A stretch of DNA of 64,000 nucleotides from Motacilla alba alba (GCF_015832195.1 NC_052033.1:4960001-5024000), one strand, 5' to 3'; positions 1 to 11,295 are shown, numbered from the stretch's first letter. Notes: generated by a model not told the origin, from the sequence alone. A program made the numbers and translations.

Positions 1-1576
1 GACAGAGCAAAGCAGCAAGCCCAGCTGGGATGGAGCTGGCTCATTCTGTGCCAGTTCTGTGGGATCCAGGGTGTTTCCATCAAGCCCTGAGGCGGGGTGG
101 AAGGTCAGTTCCACTTAAAAGAGGCAGATTTGGTGACAGTCCCTTGGCTCCAGCTGGCTCACTGCCCACTGCAAGGAGAACAGGCTCACTGGAGTGTTTG
201 GGTCCTGTGTGTGCAGCCCTTTGGGTACAATCAGTGCCACTGATGTCACCAGCCCCCTAATCACCTGCACAAGGATGTGAGACACTCCAGAACCCTTCCT
301 GTGACGCCACATCTCTTATCTGAGGAGCACAAAGCTGCCTGGAGCGTGCCACTGATAAGGGTTGGTGACACCTTTCCCCCGCGTCATCGCCGAGGCTGCG
401 TGCCACCCCAAGCCCAGGGCAGCTGGGACGCTGCTCCAGGGGGCTGCACGGGCCTGGGGGAGGGAAACACACGGATGTGCCCCGTGGCTGGACAGCCCAG
501 GCCAGGTCCTGCTCCCTGGGATGGCTCTTGTGGCCCTCTGGACAAATTCGGGAGAAAACCCAGCGGGATGAACACTGGCGTTCATCAGTTTTCAGAAGGA
601 AAAGCCAAAAGGATTTGGGGTAAATCCAAAGGAATCGAGGGGGTGGATGGAAGCAGTGGGGCAGCAAGGCTGGGCATCGCCTGGGGCCTGTGCTGGAAGG
701 GGAAGTGACAGACTCTGATCCCAAAATGTGGCTTTGTAGTCAGGGAGAAGGTGAAGCTGCAGGGCTGGGAGGCACCAGCTCCCTGCAGCCCAGCCTGCCC
801 CTCTAACCCAGCCCAGAACCTGAATCTGCTCCCTGGGTTTCCCACGAGGACTGCTGTCCTCCCCACAGCCTCTTTGGGAAAGCGCTGTCCCACTTTCCCT
901 GTTCCCACAGACTGCCAGCACCAATCCCCAGCGTGAGGGTGGCTCTGGTGTCCCTTCTGCTCTGGTGACAGCTCCAGCAGCCTGGGGGGGAATGAGGTGG
1001 CACTGAGGGCTCTGTGGGTGCTGCACGGGAAGGGCACAGGGAAGAGCTGCCTGTTCCCAGCAGTGCAGGGGGAGCTCCTCAAAACTTCACCGATTCACCC
1101 TCCGAAAATCCCCTCTCCTGCAGGCTGCTAGCAGACAGAATTTCCCGTTCCGAGTCCCGGTGGATTTGGGGAGGAATGGAAGGAGAGTGACCAAACGGGC
1201 CTGGCAGAGCACAGTGAAGGGAGCAGTGCCTGGCTGAGCTGCCAGGGCTGAAAGCAGAGCAGGGCTGGAGCTGGTGGCACAACTCCAACCGCTTCAGCAC
1301 AGCCAGGATTTCACTCCAAAAAAAGCCAGGTTAAAGACTCCCCTATGCTCTGTTACTAACTGGGAAAGAAAGAGGCAGTTATTCCAGGAGATGGACTCAT
1401 CCAGCCTGGAGCCAGCTCACCTGGAAGGGACGGCTCTCTCTGAGGGACAGCACTTGGGTCACAGCCGCTGTCACAGGGAGCAGCCGTGCATTATTCACAG
1501 CCTGGCTGCTGTCCCCACACCTGCTGTGAGCCCTGGGCAGCCCCAAACCCTGACCACACCTGGGCTGGCCTCTCCA

Positions 1577-2040
1577 GGGGCATTCCCACATTCCAGGGGC
1601 TGCCAGGCAGGCCCTGCATGCCCAGGGCTAGCCATTCCTGGGGCATTCCCACATTCCAGGGGCATTCCCACATTCCAGGTGCTGGTCCTGTGTGCTCAGG
1701 GCTGGCCATTCCTGGGGCATTCCCACATTCCAGGGGCATTCCCACATTCCAGGGGCTGCCAGCCAGGCCCTGCATGCCCAGGGCTGGCCATTCCTGGGGC
1801 ATTCCCACATTCCAGGGGCTGCCAGCGGGGTCCTGCATGCCCAGGGCTGGCCACTCCTGGGGCATTCCCACATTCCAGGGGCATTCCCATATTCCAGGTG
1901 CTGGTCCTGTGTGCCCAGGGCTGGCCACTCCTGGGGCATTCCCACATTCCTGGGGCATTCTCACATTCCAGGGGCATTCCCACATTCCAGGGGCATTCCC
2001 ACATTCCAGGGGCTGCCAGGCAGGCCCTGCATGCCCAGGG
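1577..2040. repeat. Two-level minisatellite (19-bp and ~63-bp units)
   Basis: The 19-bp unit GGGGCATTCCCACATTCCA is repeated many times. It alternates with a 44-bp spacer (GGGGCTGCCAGCCAGG...GGCCATTCCT), so a longer unit of about 63 bp is also repeated. The long open frames seen on both strands here are a product of the repeat. Confidence 0.95.
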
Positions 2041-3841
2041 CACACAGGAAAAATCAGATGTCTCCTGAGAAATCTTAATGCCAAACACAACTTGGGCAGC
2101 TCCCGGAATTTAATCTGGCTCCAAAGACAGCCACTTCACACACCTGACACCGATGCCCAAACTGAATAATCTCTGGCTACTGCTGTGATGTGGGCAAGGC
2201 ATTGCCAGCAGTGGCTGAGCCCAAAATGGGGGACACTGGCTCCTCTGAACACAGCACGCCCCAAGAGAACAGAACGGTTACGCAGAGGTTTGGTAATTAA
2301 CAGCTCAAAATGAACCTTTCTCTGCAGAGAGATGTCACCCTGAGCACAAAGTGTCCTCAGCAGGGCAGGACCTGCACCTGAGCCACGGCCAGGCTGCCGG
2401 GGACAGTGAGTGGCAGGAGAGGATTGTACCCCCAGGTGCCACGAGGCTCGGGCTGGCTGCTGGGGGGAGCAGCCCCTGTGAGCCCCCTGCCCCAGCTGCC
2501 ACCCCCACCCGCCCAGCCCCAGCCCCTGCTCTTCCCAGGACAGTGGGGAGGCTCCCTGGAAGGAGAAGCACCCAGGAGAGGCACCAGGGGTGCTGGGGAG
2601 GGCAGGGAGAGGGATGGAGCGCAGAGAAAGGAGAGGAAATAAAACCAGCAGGTCTTGCTGGGTGTGAAAGGCACAAAGAGCTGGGCCAGCGCAGCATCAT
2701 TCCCACAGCCTTTCATACCCAGCAGGATTCTGTGCACTCTGTCCCTGTCCTGCACAGCTCCCTGCCCTCCCCAGCACCCCTGGTGCCTCTCCTGGGTGCT
2801 TCTCCTTCCAGGGAGCCTCCCCATTGTCCTGGGAAGAGCAGGGGCTGGGGCTGGGCGGGTGGGGGTGGCAGCTGGGGCAGGGGGTCACACAAGGGGTCTG
2901 GTTCCACAGCAAATCCTCTGCTCCGAGCAGCTGAGGGGCTGTGAACTCACCGAAGGAAGCTGAGCTTTCTCTGAAGAGCCCTTCTGACAAAGGAGGTCGT
3001 GGTGAGAGCCCAGCCCAGCACTTGTCGTGGAAGAATTCTGTGTTTATCCCCCTGGGGAAGGAGATATCTGAGCCCTCCCAGCAGCGCGGTGCACACGGAT
3101 CTGAGGAAGCACAGCCCGTGTGAGGGGGGGCAAAGGCAAGCAGCACATGCCCTGATCAAATCTTCCCCAGAAAGTTCAGATCTTACGTGAAACAGACATT
3201 TTAAAAGGCATCTGATCTCCAAAGGCACAGAGATCAACTGCTACTTAAGGACATCAGAGATTACAAAACTAAAAGGAAGAGAAGTTCAGAGCTGCGCTGG
3301 ATTCCCTCGACACCTCGTGATGGAGCTGGGCTAACAGAAAAAGTTAATTAGCGAGCAGGAAAATGCCAAATAAATGGGAATTAGAGACACTGAGGTGATT
3401 GGGTGGAGGCAGCCCGGTTTCTGAGCCTGGCTTCTCGTTGTGGGAGAAGTTCAAAGGGAAAGGAGAAGCCCAGAAGCACCCAGAGGAGGTCAGTGGCCAG
3501 GCAGCCTCTGTGCTCCCACAGACCCAATCTCTTCATCAAATAGACTCAGAGAGGAAAACACGGCCAAAAAACCCAATTATCAAACTGCAAACCACGACCA
3601 GAGCTCCAGACTGGAGCTTTCCCAGCGCACGGAAGTGAAGCAAAAGGAAAAAGGTTTTGTGCAGGTAGAGGCACACAGAGCCACGCCTGGCCTGGATTTG
3701 GGTCTGCAGCTGGACAATTCACCCTGCGAAAGGACAAGAGCCAGGTGTTCTCCCTGCTCAGGAGTTAGCCCAAATCCAGCCAGGTGCAGGGTTGGTTTGA
3801 AACAGAACTAGTCCTGAGGAGCTTCTCTGAGGTCACAAGTG

Positions 3842-3924
3842 AAGGTGTCCCTGCCCATGGCAGGGGGTGGAACGAGATGATCTTTAAGGTTCCTCCCAAC
3901 TCCATCCACTCTGTGATTCTGTGA
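3842..3924 (+). mobile_element. CR1 LINE 3'-end fragment
   Basis: The order of motifs is that of avian CR1 3' ends: GTGTCCCTGCCCATGGCAGG, then GATGATCTTTAAGGT, then an octamer-like tail TCTGTGATTCTGTGA. It is 5'-truncated, as is usual for CR1, and lies within SHISA6 intron 1. Confidence 0.85.
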
Positions 3925-6879
3925 CTTTATGGCTGCACCTTTTTTGGTTTTTCTTAGTTCAGTCTGACCTGTATTCTGTGCCTGTGAGAGGGACAGGGCA
4001 CTTCAGAGGAGAGACTCAGAAACCACCAGGATTAAAGAGCTCAAAGCAGGGCAAAGAGCAGCTGAAAGGCACCCGAGTGAGCCCGGGCAGAGTAAAAAAG
4101 GCAGAGCATGAAAACACATCAGTGGAAAGAGACTGAAAGCAGGAACAGCATCCAAGAAAGAAAACCTCCTGCAGAGTCCCTGTGGGCAGGAGTGTTCACA
4201 GCACTCCCTCCCTGCCCTGGGGACCGTGGGGTTTGATCCTTTGGCTCCAGCAGCAGAGAGCAGAGCTGAAGGAGCTGCCTGTGATCCCCGTCTCAAACAC
4301 CAGGGCTGGAGAGAGGCACTGCTCATAACCTTCACACCTGAAAGCAGCTCCCTCCAGCAACCCCTCAGCAAGCACAGGGCGCTGGGCTGCGGGGGATGCA
4401 GCTGCAGGAGCACAAACCCTGCTGCATTTCACACAGACCAGCAGCTCCTTGGATCTGCGAGCAGACAGATCATTGCCTCTGGTCCCCGCTGGAATCCAGA
4501 GGCACGGAGCAGAAACAAGCAGGAGTGGATCAATTCAACCCTGGTCTCTACACGGGCAGAGGATGTTCATCTGTAAAAGCTGGCTGTTATCACTCGCAGA
4601 GCAGGGGAGGCAGAGGCTGAAGGCAAGAGCAGCACGGATACCTGCCCTCTTTGCAGCGACACAGATGCTGCGGGAGGAGGGTGAAGCGAAGCCCAGCACA
4701 GAGCCTGTTTCCCTTCTCCCTTCCCACCCCTCAGCCACGCTCCGTGCAAGGCCAGATCAGGCCTTTCAGCAGCACGCAGAGCTGGTTTGCTGGGAAAAAT
4801 CCCTGTGCTGCTTCCCAGGAGAGCAGCTGGGCTCCCAGCAGCGCCCCAGGGCCAGCTCTGCCCCTGTGTCCCTCTGGCCCCAGCTGACCAGCAGGATGCA
4901 CGGGGGATATTTCAGGCCAGGTTCCAATCTGTGCATTCCCAGCTCAGCAGAGTGCAGTGGCTGCTGCTGAGGGTAAGCAGGGGTCGTGGAACAGTGAATT
5001 ATTTGTGCTCTCTGGCGTGGGGATGCGGGGAATGAGAGCACTCTGTGTCACCCCTTCTTGCTGCAGAAAAGCTCACCCAGCTTTGGAAAGAACCAGCTGA
5101 TACTCCCTGCTCAGAGATTCCCTAACTCATCCCCAGACTGAAAGTAAAGCAAATACTTCTGAAATTTCACTTAAGAAATGCTCGAGAGGAGAAAACAACG
5201 CCGGCAAGGAGACAAAACCAAACCATCCTCACCACTGCACGAGGGAGCATCAGCACACACAGTTGATTCTCTGAAACCAGCCCCAGCTTCTACCTGGAGC
5301 CCAGCAAAGTTCTGGCTGTGTAACCCCCCAAAGCAAGAGGCAGTTCTGCACAGCCAGGCTCAAAGATCCTATCACTGCCAAAAAATAAAAATTAAAAATC
5401 AGTTCCACGGAGAGCGTTACAGGCGTTTCTGTACAACAGGAATGTTTCAGCTGCTGCTTTTCAAAGCACTTCCACTTAACTGCTGTTAGAAACGCCTGAA
5501 TCAGAGACTGCGAGCCCAGAATCACAGCAGTGCCTTGCTTTAAAGGGACGTGGCAGTGCCTGGAAACTGGAGCTGATTCCAGCTCGGAGCTGCACATGCA
5601 CGGCCAGCCCTCCCTTCCACGGCACGCTGACAGCTCTCCTGGGCATTTGTAAACCCTCCTTCCACCAAAAGACATTGCATGAGCCCTGCCTGCCTCAAAA
5701 CGTTCTCTCGAAGTGAGTTCATGAGGATTTTCTGTAAAAGCTGGACGAGAAACGAGCAGAGGGATAACACACACACACACGGCACAGCTCGGCGAGCGTT
5801 TACGAGGAAACAAAATTTACAGTGGGATCCTGCTCGTGGGGAGGGGCAGGGAAGTTCTGATTGATCTTCCCTGCCTGCAGGATCCGAGCCCAAGAGGCTT
5901 TTTCCAGCCCCTGTAGCAAGTTGTGCTGGTGCTGCTGCTCTGCTCCTGCCAGAGGATGCACACCGAGCTTTAAGGCACTCGCCATCACTACAGAGAATTA
6001 TTGTGGATGCCACACTTCACTCCAACTGACACGACCTCAAACAGACAGAAATATCTGACCCCAACCTGCTTTCCTCCTTCCCTGTTCCTCCCCAGCAGCT
6101 GTCAGAGACAAACCATTCCTCTCCTGGTATTTACATTCTGCTTAGAGCACCCAGAGCACTCAGCCCAGTGCAGGAGATGCACTTCAAAATATTTAAACCC
6201 TCGTGTGATGTTGATCAAGTTCAGGTAACACAGCTCTGAAAGGTATAATCTTTTACCAGCTACCATATTATAGAAGTCAATCAACTCCTAAAAATGCTCT
6301 GGAAGTCAAGCTTCCTGAGCACTCAATCTGCCATTCATACTTCTACACACAGGTGAATCATTTCAGCAGAACTTATCTAAATAAAGCAAAGCAAGCATCA
6401 AAGAAATGAAAACATCAGGAAGAATCCAGACAAGTCTGGCAACACTGGCTCTGATTTCCAAGGGTGAAGGATCCAACCCTGCAGCAGGCTGGAGCTGGAG
6501 CAGAAGTAACATATGGACATCCAACCCAGATTTCCAAATTTAGTGTGAAGATAAGGCCCAGGCAAAGTTGCCTCGAAGCCAGGAGAGCTGGGCAGCTGGG
6601 GAAGCATCCCTTCATTAACGAAAGAGGATTTTCTGGCTAAGCCACTTGCAGGACCCTTGCCTCTACACGGTTGGGTGTAGTTTTTAACACTGTGGGGTTA
6701 CATTCTTGCAGGCACCAGGGGCAGGTGGGATTTGGAATGGGATATGTGGGCCAGACCCTCAGCAAATGTAAACCAGCCTCACAGTTCGTCCTCGCTGCAG
6801 GGAGGAGTCTAAATAAAACACATCTCCCCAAATAAATAAAAACTGCGTCACTCATCTCTTTTTCCTCTTAAAAAACTAA

Positions 6880-7010
6880 TATTTCTCCCCCAGCCTCTGT
6901 TGATTGCAGCTGAAGTTCAGCCTTAAAAATATGGTCAATGGTTTTTAAGAGTTCTGATTAAAACAATCTTCATTAAAATAATTTTGAGGAGGCATTATCT
7001 GCTAGAGTTG
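6880..7010. promoter_or_regulatory. AT-rich candidate conserved element in SHISA6 intron 1
   Basis: A non-repetitive AT-rich island within GC-rich surroundings contains several homeodomain-like ATTA/TAAT cores and a CTTCATTAAAATAATTTTG block. Composition is the only evidence; conservation was not tested. Confidence 0.25.
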
Positions 7011-7406
7011 AGGTCTTTCCCCCTGGTGCTCAGCACTGCTCCTCTAAAGAAGCCTCTCACCAGTTTTTATGCTCAGAGCCAGGCAGCTCTCGCATTCGCA
7101 GCACGCAAGCAGCACTCATCATTTGGAGGGACTTTTTCATCATAAAATAAATATGAACTGAGAGAGGAGACGCATTTGTCCAAAGGGAGGATTGCTACAG
7201 ACGCCCGAGCTTCTGCTGTGAGGCAGGGATTTGTGTGCCATGCCGGGAGCTGCTGTCCTGAAAGCAACGCCGCTGCCCGGGGGCCAGGAGCCGCCCCTGC
7301 GGGGACGGGATGCTGGGGATGGGAGAGGGACCGAGTGGAGAAGGGAAAGTGCCGAGCGCTGCCACCCCCAGAGTGTCCCCACGCACCCCGGCGGCCCCAC
7401 GGGGAA

Positions 7407-7590
7407 GGCACCAGCCAGGGGATCCCATCCATCCCCTCCGAAGGCACCATCCAGGGGATCCCATCCATCCCCTCCGAAGGCACCATCCAGGGGATCCCAT
7501 CCATCCCCTCCGAAGGCACCAGCCAGGGGATCCCATCCATCCCCTCCGGAGGCACCATCCATCCCCTCCAGGATGATCCCATCCATCCCC
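7407..7590. repeat. 36-bp tandem repeat (about 4.5 copies)
   Basis: Units starting GGCACCAGCCAGGGGATCCC or GGCACCATCC... begin at 7407, 7443, 7479, 7515 and 7551. The spacing is exactly 36 bp between successive starts, and the last unit is rearranged. They lie in SHISA6 intron 1. Confidence 0.95.
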
Positions 7591-7619
7591 TCCGCACTTC
7601 CCAAACCTCCCCCTGGCCT

Positions 7620-7692
7620 GGCAGGACAGGACAGGACAGGACAGGATGGGACAGGACAGGGCAGGGCAGGGCAGGACAGGGCAGGACAGGAC
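7620..7692. repeat. 5-bp microsatellite CAGGA/CAGGG
   Basis: About 14 copies of GGACA/GGGCA-type pentamers run in one block, with a switch between CAGGA and CAGGG subtypes. Confidence 0.95.
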
Positions 7693-7794
7693 CCGTGGGG
7701 TCCGAGCGGCTCTGCTGCCCCGGTGGGGTGCAGGGGGAGCTCTGGGGAGGCTTGGAGGGGAGATGGGGTGTCTGGGGGCTGCTGAGGATCCCGG

Positions 7795-8447
7795 GTGCAG
7801 GGAGGGAGTGCCGGGGGCAGGAGGGATGTGAGGGGGTCCCAGGGGCAGGAGGGGAGAGCCGGGGGAAGGAGGGATGTAGGGGGTGAGGGGGGGGGTCCCG
7901 AAGAAAGGAGGAGGAGTGCAGGGTGCAGGAGAGCCAAGCCGGCATGCTGGGGGACACTCCGGGGGGCAGGAGGAGGCTGTCGGGGTGCCGGAGAACAGGA
8001 GGGGGCTCCGAGGGGTAAAAGGGGGTGCCGGGGTGCAGAGGGAGGCTCTGGGGGGCAGGAGAGGGGTGCCGGGATGCCGAGGGGCAAGGGCGACGTTCTG
8101 GGATGTAGAGGAGGGTGCCGGGGACAGGAGGGGGGGTGCCGGCGACAGGAGGGGGTGCCGGGGGACAGGAGGGGTTGACGGGGGCAAGAGGGGAGTGCCG
8201 GGGGCAAGAGGGGAGTGCCGGGGGCAAGAGGGGAGTGCCGGGGACAGGAGGGGATGTCGGGGACAGGAAGGGAATGCCGGGGGAGAGGAGGGGGGTGCCG
8301 GGGACAGGAGGGGGTGCCGGGGGACAGGAGGGGGGTGCCGGGGGACAGGAGGGGGGTGCCGGGGACAGGAGGGGGTGCCGGGGGACAGGAGGGGGGTGCC
8401 GGGGGACAGGAGGGGAATTCCGGGGGCAAGGGGGGGTGCCGGGGGCG
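7795..8447. repeat. G-rich minisatellite, ~19-21-bp unit
   Basis: Units close to GGGTGCCGGGGGACAGGAG repeat for about 650 bp. They are degenerate on the left and nearly perfect from 8110 to 8410. The plus strand is a succession of G3-G6 runs. Confidence 0.95.
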
Positions 8448-8496
8448 GCTACACGTGGAGCTCCGGGACGGACTCTGGGCAGAGCAGGGCAGCGTG

Positions 8497-8716
8497 GAGC
8501 TGTCCGGGAACAGTCCGGGAATAATCCGGGAGCTGCCCGGGAACAGCCCGGGAATTAACCGGGAGCTCTCCGGGAGCTGTCAGGGAATTAATCGGCAGCT
8601 GTCCGGGAATCATCCGGGAGCTGTTCCGGAGCTGTCCCGGAGCTGTCCCGGAGCTGTCCGGGAATTATCCGGGAATCATCCGGGAGCTGTCCCGGAGCTG
8701 TCCGGGAGCCGGTGCT
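8497..8716. repeat. CCGGGA-rich minisatellite (14-15-bp unit)
   Basis: Repeats of the type TCCGGGAGCTG and TCCGGGAATTA follow one another with changing spacers. Each unit holds a CpG inside a CCGGGA core. Confidence 0.9.
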
Positions 8717-8869
8717 GAAGGCGCGGGAGGCGAGCACAAACGCGGCCGCGGGAGAGGAGCCCCGGGGCACCAGGACGGGCCCCGGCGCGGGCAGCGGGGT
8801 GGCCGGAGGGGTGCGGGTGGCCCTGGTCGGACCGTGGGAAGGGGGAACTGCTGGGCAGAGGATGGAAAG

Positions 8870-9310
8870 GGAAAAGCCTTTGGTGGACGGTGCAAAGAGG
8901 GAACCCTCGACAGCCCTCGCAAAGGGGGAAACCCTCGGATAAATGACTCGAGGGGGGACCCCTGGAAGCGGCAGCACAACGGGAAATCGTCTGGACAGGT
9001 GGCACAGCCGTCGGGGAGCCACGGCACTGGGGAAACCCTTGAAGGGGAAACTCATGGAGAGGCAGAGCAAAGCGTAGAGACCCGAACGGGTGCTTCACAG
9101 GGAGGCTCCCTGGGCAGAGAGTACCCCTGGACAGCGGCGTGAAAACGGAGCCCTTGGACAGCAGGTCCAGAGGGGGAATCCCTGGAGGAGCCACGCAAGG
9201 GGAAACTCTCGGGCAGGCTGCGCAGCTGGGAAGCCTCGGCTGGGCGCTCACAAGGAGGGCCCTTGGCCGGGCAGCGCAGCGGGAAACCCTGAGCACGCTC
9301 TGCCGAGGGG
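8870..9310. repeat. Degenerate minisatellite next to the SHISA6 exon 1 donor
   Basis: Motifs such as GGGGGAAACCCTCGG, GGGAACCCTCGACAG and GGAAACCCTGAGC recur every 30-45 bp with many substitutions. This suggests an old tandem array extending to within about 20 bp of the splice donor. The unit length is not sharply defined. Confidence 0.55.
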
Positions 9311-9330
9311 GAGCGGGGGAAGGAGCCCAC

Positions 9331-10013
9331 CTGTGAATGTTCATCTCCCGGGGCGGGCGCCGCGCCTTGTCGTAGGCCACCTTGGCGAAGACGCCGGCGA
9401 TGAGCACGAAGGCGATGGCCCCGCACGAGATGTACACGGTGGCGTTGGTGCTGTCCTTGTCCGGGTCGTACTTGTTGGCGTCCCCGTCGCCGCCGTCGCC
9501 GCCGTCGGCGGGCAGGGCGCCGCTGGCCGTGGTGGGGTGGGCCCACTCGGGGCTCTTGTAGTTGCGGCACAGGCTCTGGTTGAGCTTCTCGGCGCGCTTG
9601 TTGCAGCAGAAGCGGTAGAAGCAGGTGCCGCAGCAGTAGCGGAAGCCCGTCAGGCTGTTGTTGCACTCGAACTCCTTGTCCCACTGCCCGCTCACGTCGT
9701 AGTACCCCCAGCACGTCTCGTGGGCCGGGGCCGAGCCCCCGCCGCCGCCCCCGCCTCCGGGGGCCGCCTTGCCGCCCCCCGCGCCCTTGCCGCGCCCGGG
9801 CAGCGCCGTGGGGGCGGCGGCCCCCGGGCCCGCCAGCGTCTGGTTCAGGAGCTCCCTGCCCGGCTTGGGGGTCCGCCGCGGCGCCGCCGCCCCCTGGGTC
9901 CGGTTGCCCTTGGCGCGGGGGGGCCCGGCCGCCTGCGCGGGCAGCAGCGGCAGCAGGGCCAGGAGCTGCAGGGAGAGCAGGAGCAGCGGCAGCAGCAGGT
10001 GCCGCGGCCCCAT
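9331..10013 (-). CDS. SHISA6: SHISA6 coding exon 1 (partial CDS: N-terminus, Shisa domain, membrane helix)
   Basis: SHISA6 is a type I membrane protein of the CKAMP/Shisa group that binds AMPA-type glutamate receptors at excitatory synapses and limits their desensitisation (known family role). This exon encodes 227 codons plus 2 nt. Residues 1-29 are a leucine-rich signal peptide. Residues 30-99 are a low-complexity linker with a run of eight glycines. Residues 100-150 are the Shisa cysteine domain, with Cys at 101, 117, 127, 128, 131, 136, 137 and 149 and the motif CWGYYDVSGQWDKEF. The membrane helix is at about 192-213, followed by KARRPPREMNIHR. N-glycosylation sequons start at 37, 57, 118, 145 and 190. 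The start codon has a GCCATGG context. The exon ends CACAG|GTGGGC, splitting an Arg codon in phase 2. YYDVSGQ with PPREMNIHR fits SHISA6; SHISA7, 8 and 9 carry a DVMGQ form. Later exons, including the PDZ-ligand C-terminus, are outside the window. Confidence 0.96.
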
Positions 10014-10670
10014 GGCGAGGGGCGAGGCGGGGGCGCGGCGCGGGGGGCGCGGCGGGCGGGCCGGGGGCTCAGCGGCCGCGGCGCTGCCCCATGGAGCGGG
10101 GCGGGGGCGGGGGGCGCGGCCGGGGGTCCCGCTGCTGCCGGCTCCTCAGCGGCGGCCGCCCGGCGCCGGGCGCTTCATGCCGGCGAGCGGCGGAGCCCGG
10201 CGGAGCGCGGCTGGAGGCGGCGGGGTCCCGGCGCTGCTCCGGCGAGGGGCTGCGAGAGACGGGGAGAGGGTGAGAGCCCGCCGCGCCCCCCGGGCAGCCC
10301 GGCCCGCCCCCGCCCGCCCGCCCCATGCCCACGGCCTTACCATGCCGGAGCGGGACTGCAGCGGGGCCGCGGGGCTGCCCGCGCTCCTCGCCGAGCCGGG
10401 GGCGGAGCGGAGCGGCGCCGAGCCGGGCGCGGAGCAGGGGCGGGCGCCGAGCCCAGCCGGGAGCCGGGGAAGGACCGCCCACCGCTGCCGGGCCGCTCCT
10501 GACATCACCGGCACCGCGCCGCGCCGCTCCGCTCCGCCGGCACCCCGGCACCGCCGCCCGCCCGCCCGCCCGGGCAGCGCGACCCGCGCGGCGCCCGCAG
10601 CGCCCGGGGCAGCGCCGAGCGCGGGGGAGCCGCGGGCAAGGGCCGCGGGAAGGGGAACGGGCAGGGGTGT
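9340..10670 (-). promoter_or_regulatory. SHISA6: CpG island with SHISA6 promoter and 5' UTR
   Basis: Base composition changes sharply to very GC- and CpG-rich sequence covering exon 1 and about 650 bp upstream. It contains a GC-box cluster (GGGGCGGGGGCGGGG at about 10,098-10,112) and a CRE-like site TGACATCA at 10,500-10,507. No TATA box is evident, as expected for a CpG-island promoter. I cannot place the transcription start from sequence alone; 10,100-10,520 is the likely zone. A minus-strand ATG at 10,505 opens an upstream reading frame of about 119 codons ending at 10,146, before the SHISA6 start. Whether it is in the transcript is unknown. Confidence 0.75.
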
Positions 10671-10689
10671 GTGCGGTGAGGACCCTGTG

Positions 10690-11095
10690 CCTGTCCCCCG
10701 GGAGGTGGTCCTGGCTGGGATGTGGTGAGTGACACTGTGCCTGTCCCCAGGGATGAGGTCCTGGAAGGGATGTGGTGAGTGACACTATGCCTGTCCCCCG
10801 GGAGGTGTTCCTGGCAGGGATGTGGTGAGTGACACTGAGCCTGTCCCCCGGGAGGTGGTCCTGGCTGGGATGTGGTGAGTGACACTGTGCCTGTCCCCCG
10901 GGAGGTGGTCCTGGCTGGGATGTGGTGAGTGACACTGTGCCTGTCCCCAGGGATGAGGTCCTGGAAGGGATGTGGTGAGTGACACTGTACCTGTCCCCAG
11001 GGATGAGGTGGTCCTGGCAGGGATGTGGTGAGTGACACTGTACCTGTCCCCGGGGATGAGGTCCTGGCAGGTATAGGCAGAGATGTGGTCCCTAA
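10690..11095. repeat. 50-bp tandem repeat upstream of SHISA6 (8 copies)
   Basis: Units begin CCTGTCCCC(C/A)GGGA at 10,690, 10,740, 10,790, 10,840, 10,890, 10,940, 10,990 and 11,043. Spacing is 50 bp, and 53 bp for the seventh unit. Each holds GGGATGTGGTGAGTGACACT. Diverged copies continue to about 11,290. The array starts directly at the upstream edge of the CpG island. Confidence 0.95.
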
Positions 11096-11295
11096 AGGTG
11101 TGTGTGGGGTGAGGCCCCTGTGCCTGTCCCCAGGGGTGTGGTCCTGGCAGGGATACAATCCCTATATGTGTGTGTGATGTGTGGACCCCCCAGCTGTCCC
11201 CGGGGCTGTGGTCCCTGGGGTCCCTGCAGGAATGTGCTCCCTATAGGTGTGTGTGACCCTGTCCCTGTCCCAGGGCCGTGCCTGCAGCAGAGCCT

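Larger units (their letters stand above)
1..9330 (-). other. SHISA6: SHISA6 intron 1 (donor side, runs off the left edge)
   Basis: The splice donor GT lies at 9330-9329 on the minus strand, and the intron continues leftwards out of the window. I looked for the next SHISA6 exon, which in the family starts with an ALADILRQQG-like sequence, and did not see it. The intron contains a 19/63-bp minisatellite, a CR1 tail fragment and, near the donor, about 1.9 kb of stacked minisatellites. A very long intron 1 is normal for SHISA6. Confidence 0.9.

Noticed and set aside
1274..2169. Long overlapping ORFs on both strands
   Set aside because: The proteins are periodic translations of the 19/63-bp minisatellite, open in several frames at once.
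7073..8718. ORFs of 330-430 codons in intron 1 (Pro/Ser-rich on minus, Gly/Arg-rich on plus)
   Set aside because: They are direct translations of tandem repeats that lack stop codons; no start context, domain or splice evidence.
8676..9331. Read-through of SHISA6 exon 1 into a 445-codon ORF
   Set aside because: The family-conserved junction after EMNIHR and the CACAG|GTGGGC donor show the exon ends at 9331. The extension is repetitive intron sequence.
9090..10502. 470-codon open frame on the plus strand across SHISA6 exon 1
   Set aside because: It is the antisense shadow of a GC-rich exon. Its product is Ala/Gly/Arg/Pro-rich with no domain, and stops are rare in such DNA.
10146..10514. 122-codon ORF upstream of SHISA6 as a separate gene
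   Set aside because: It lies in the CpG-island 5' flank, and its listed start is not an ATG (the first ATG is at 10,505). At most it is an upstream ORF in the 5' UTR.
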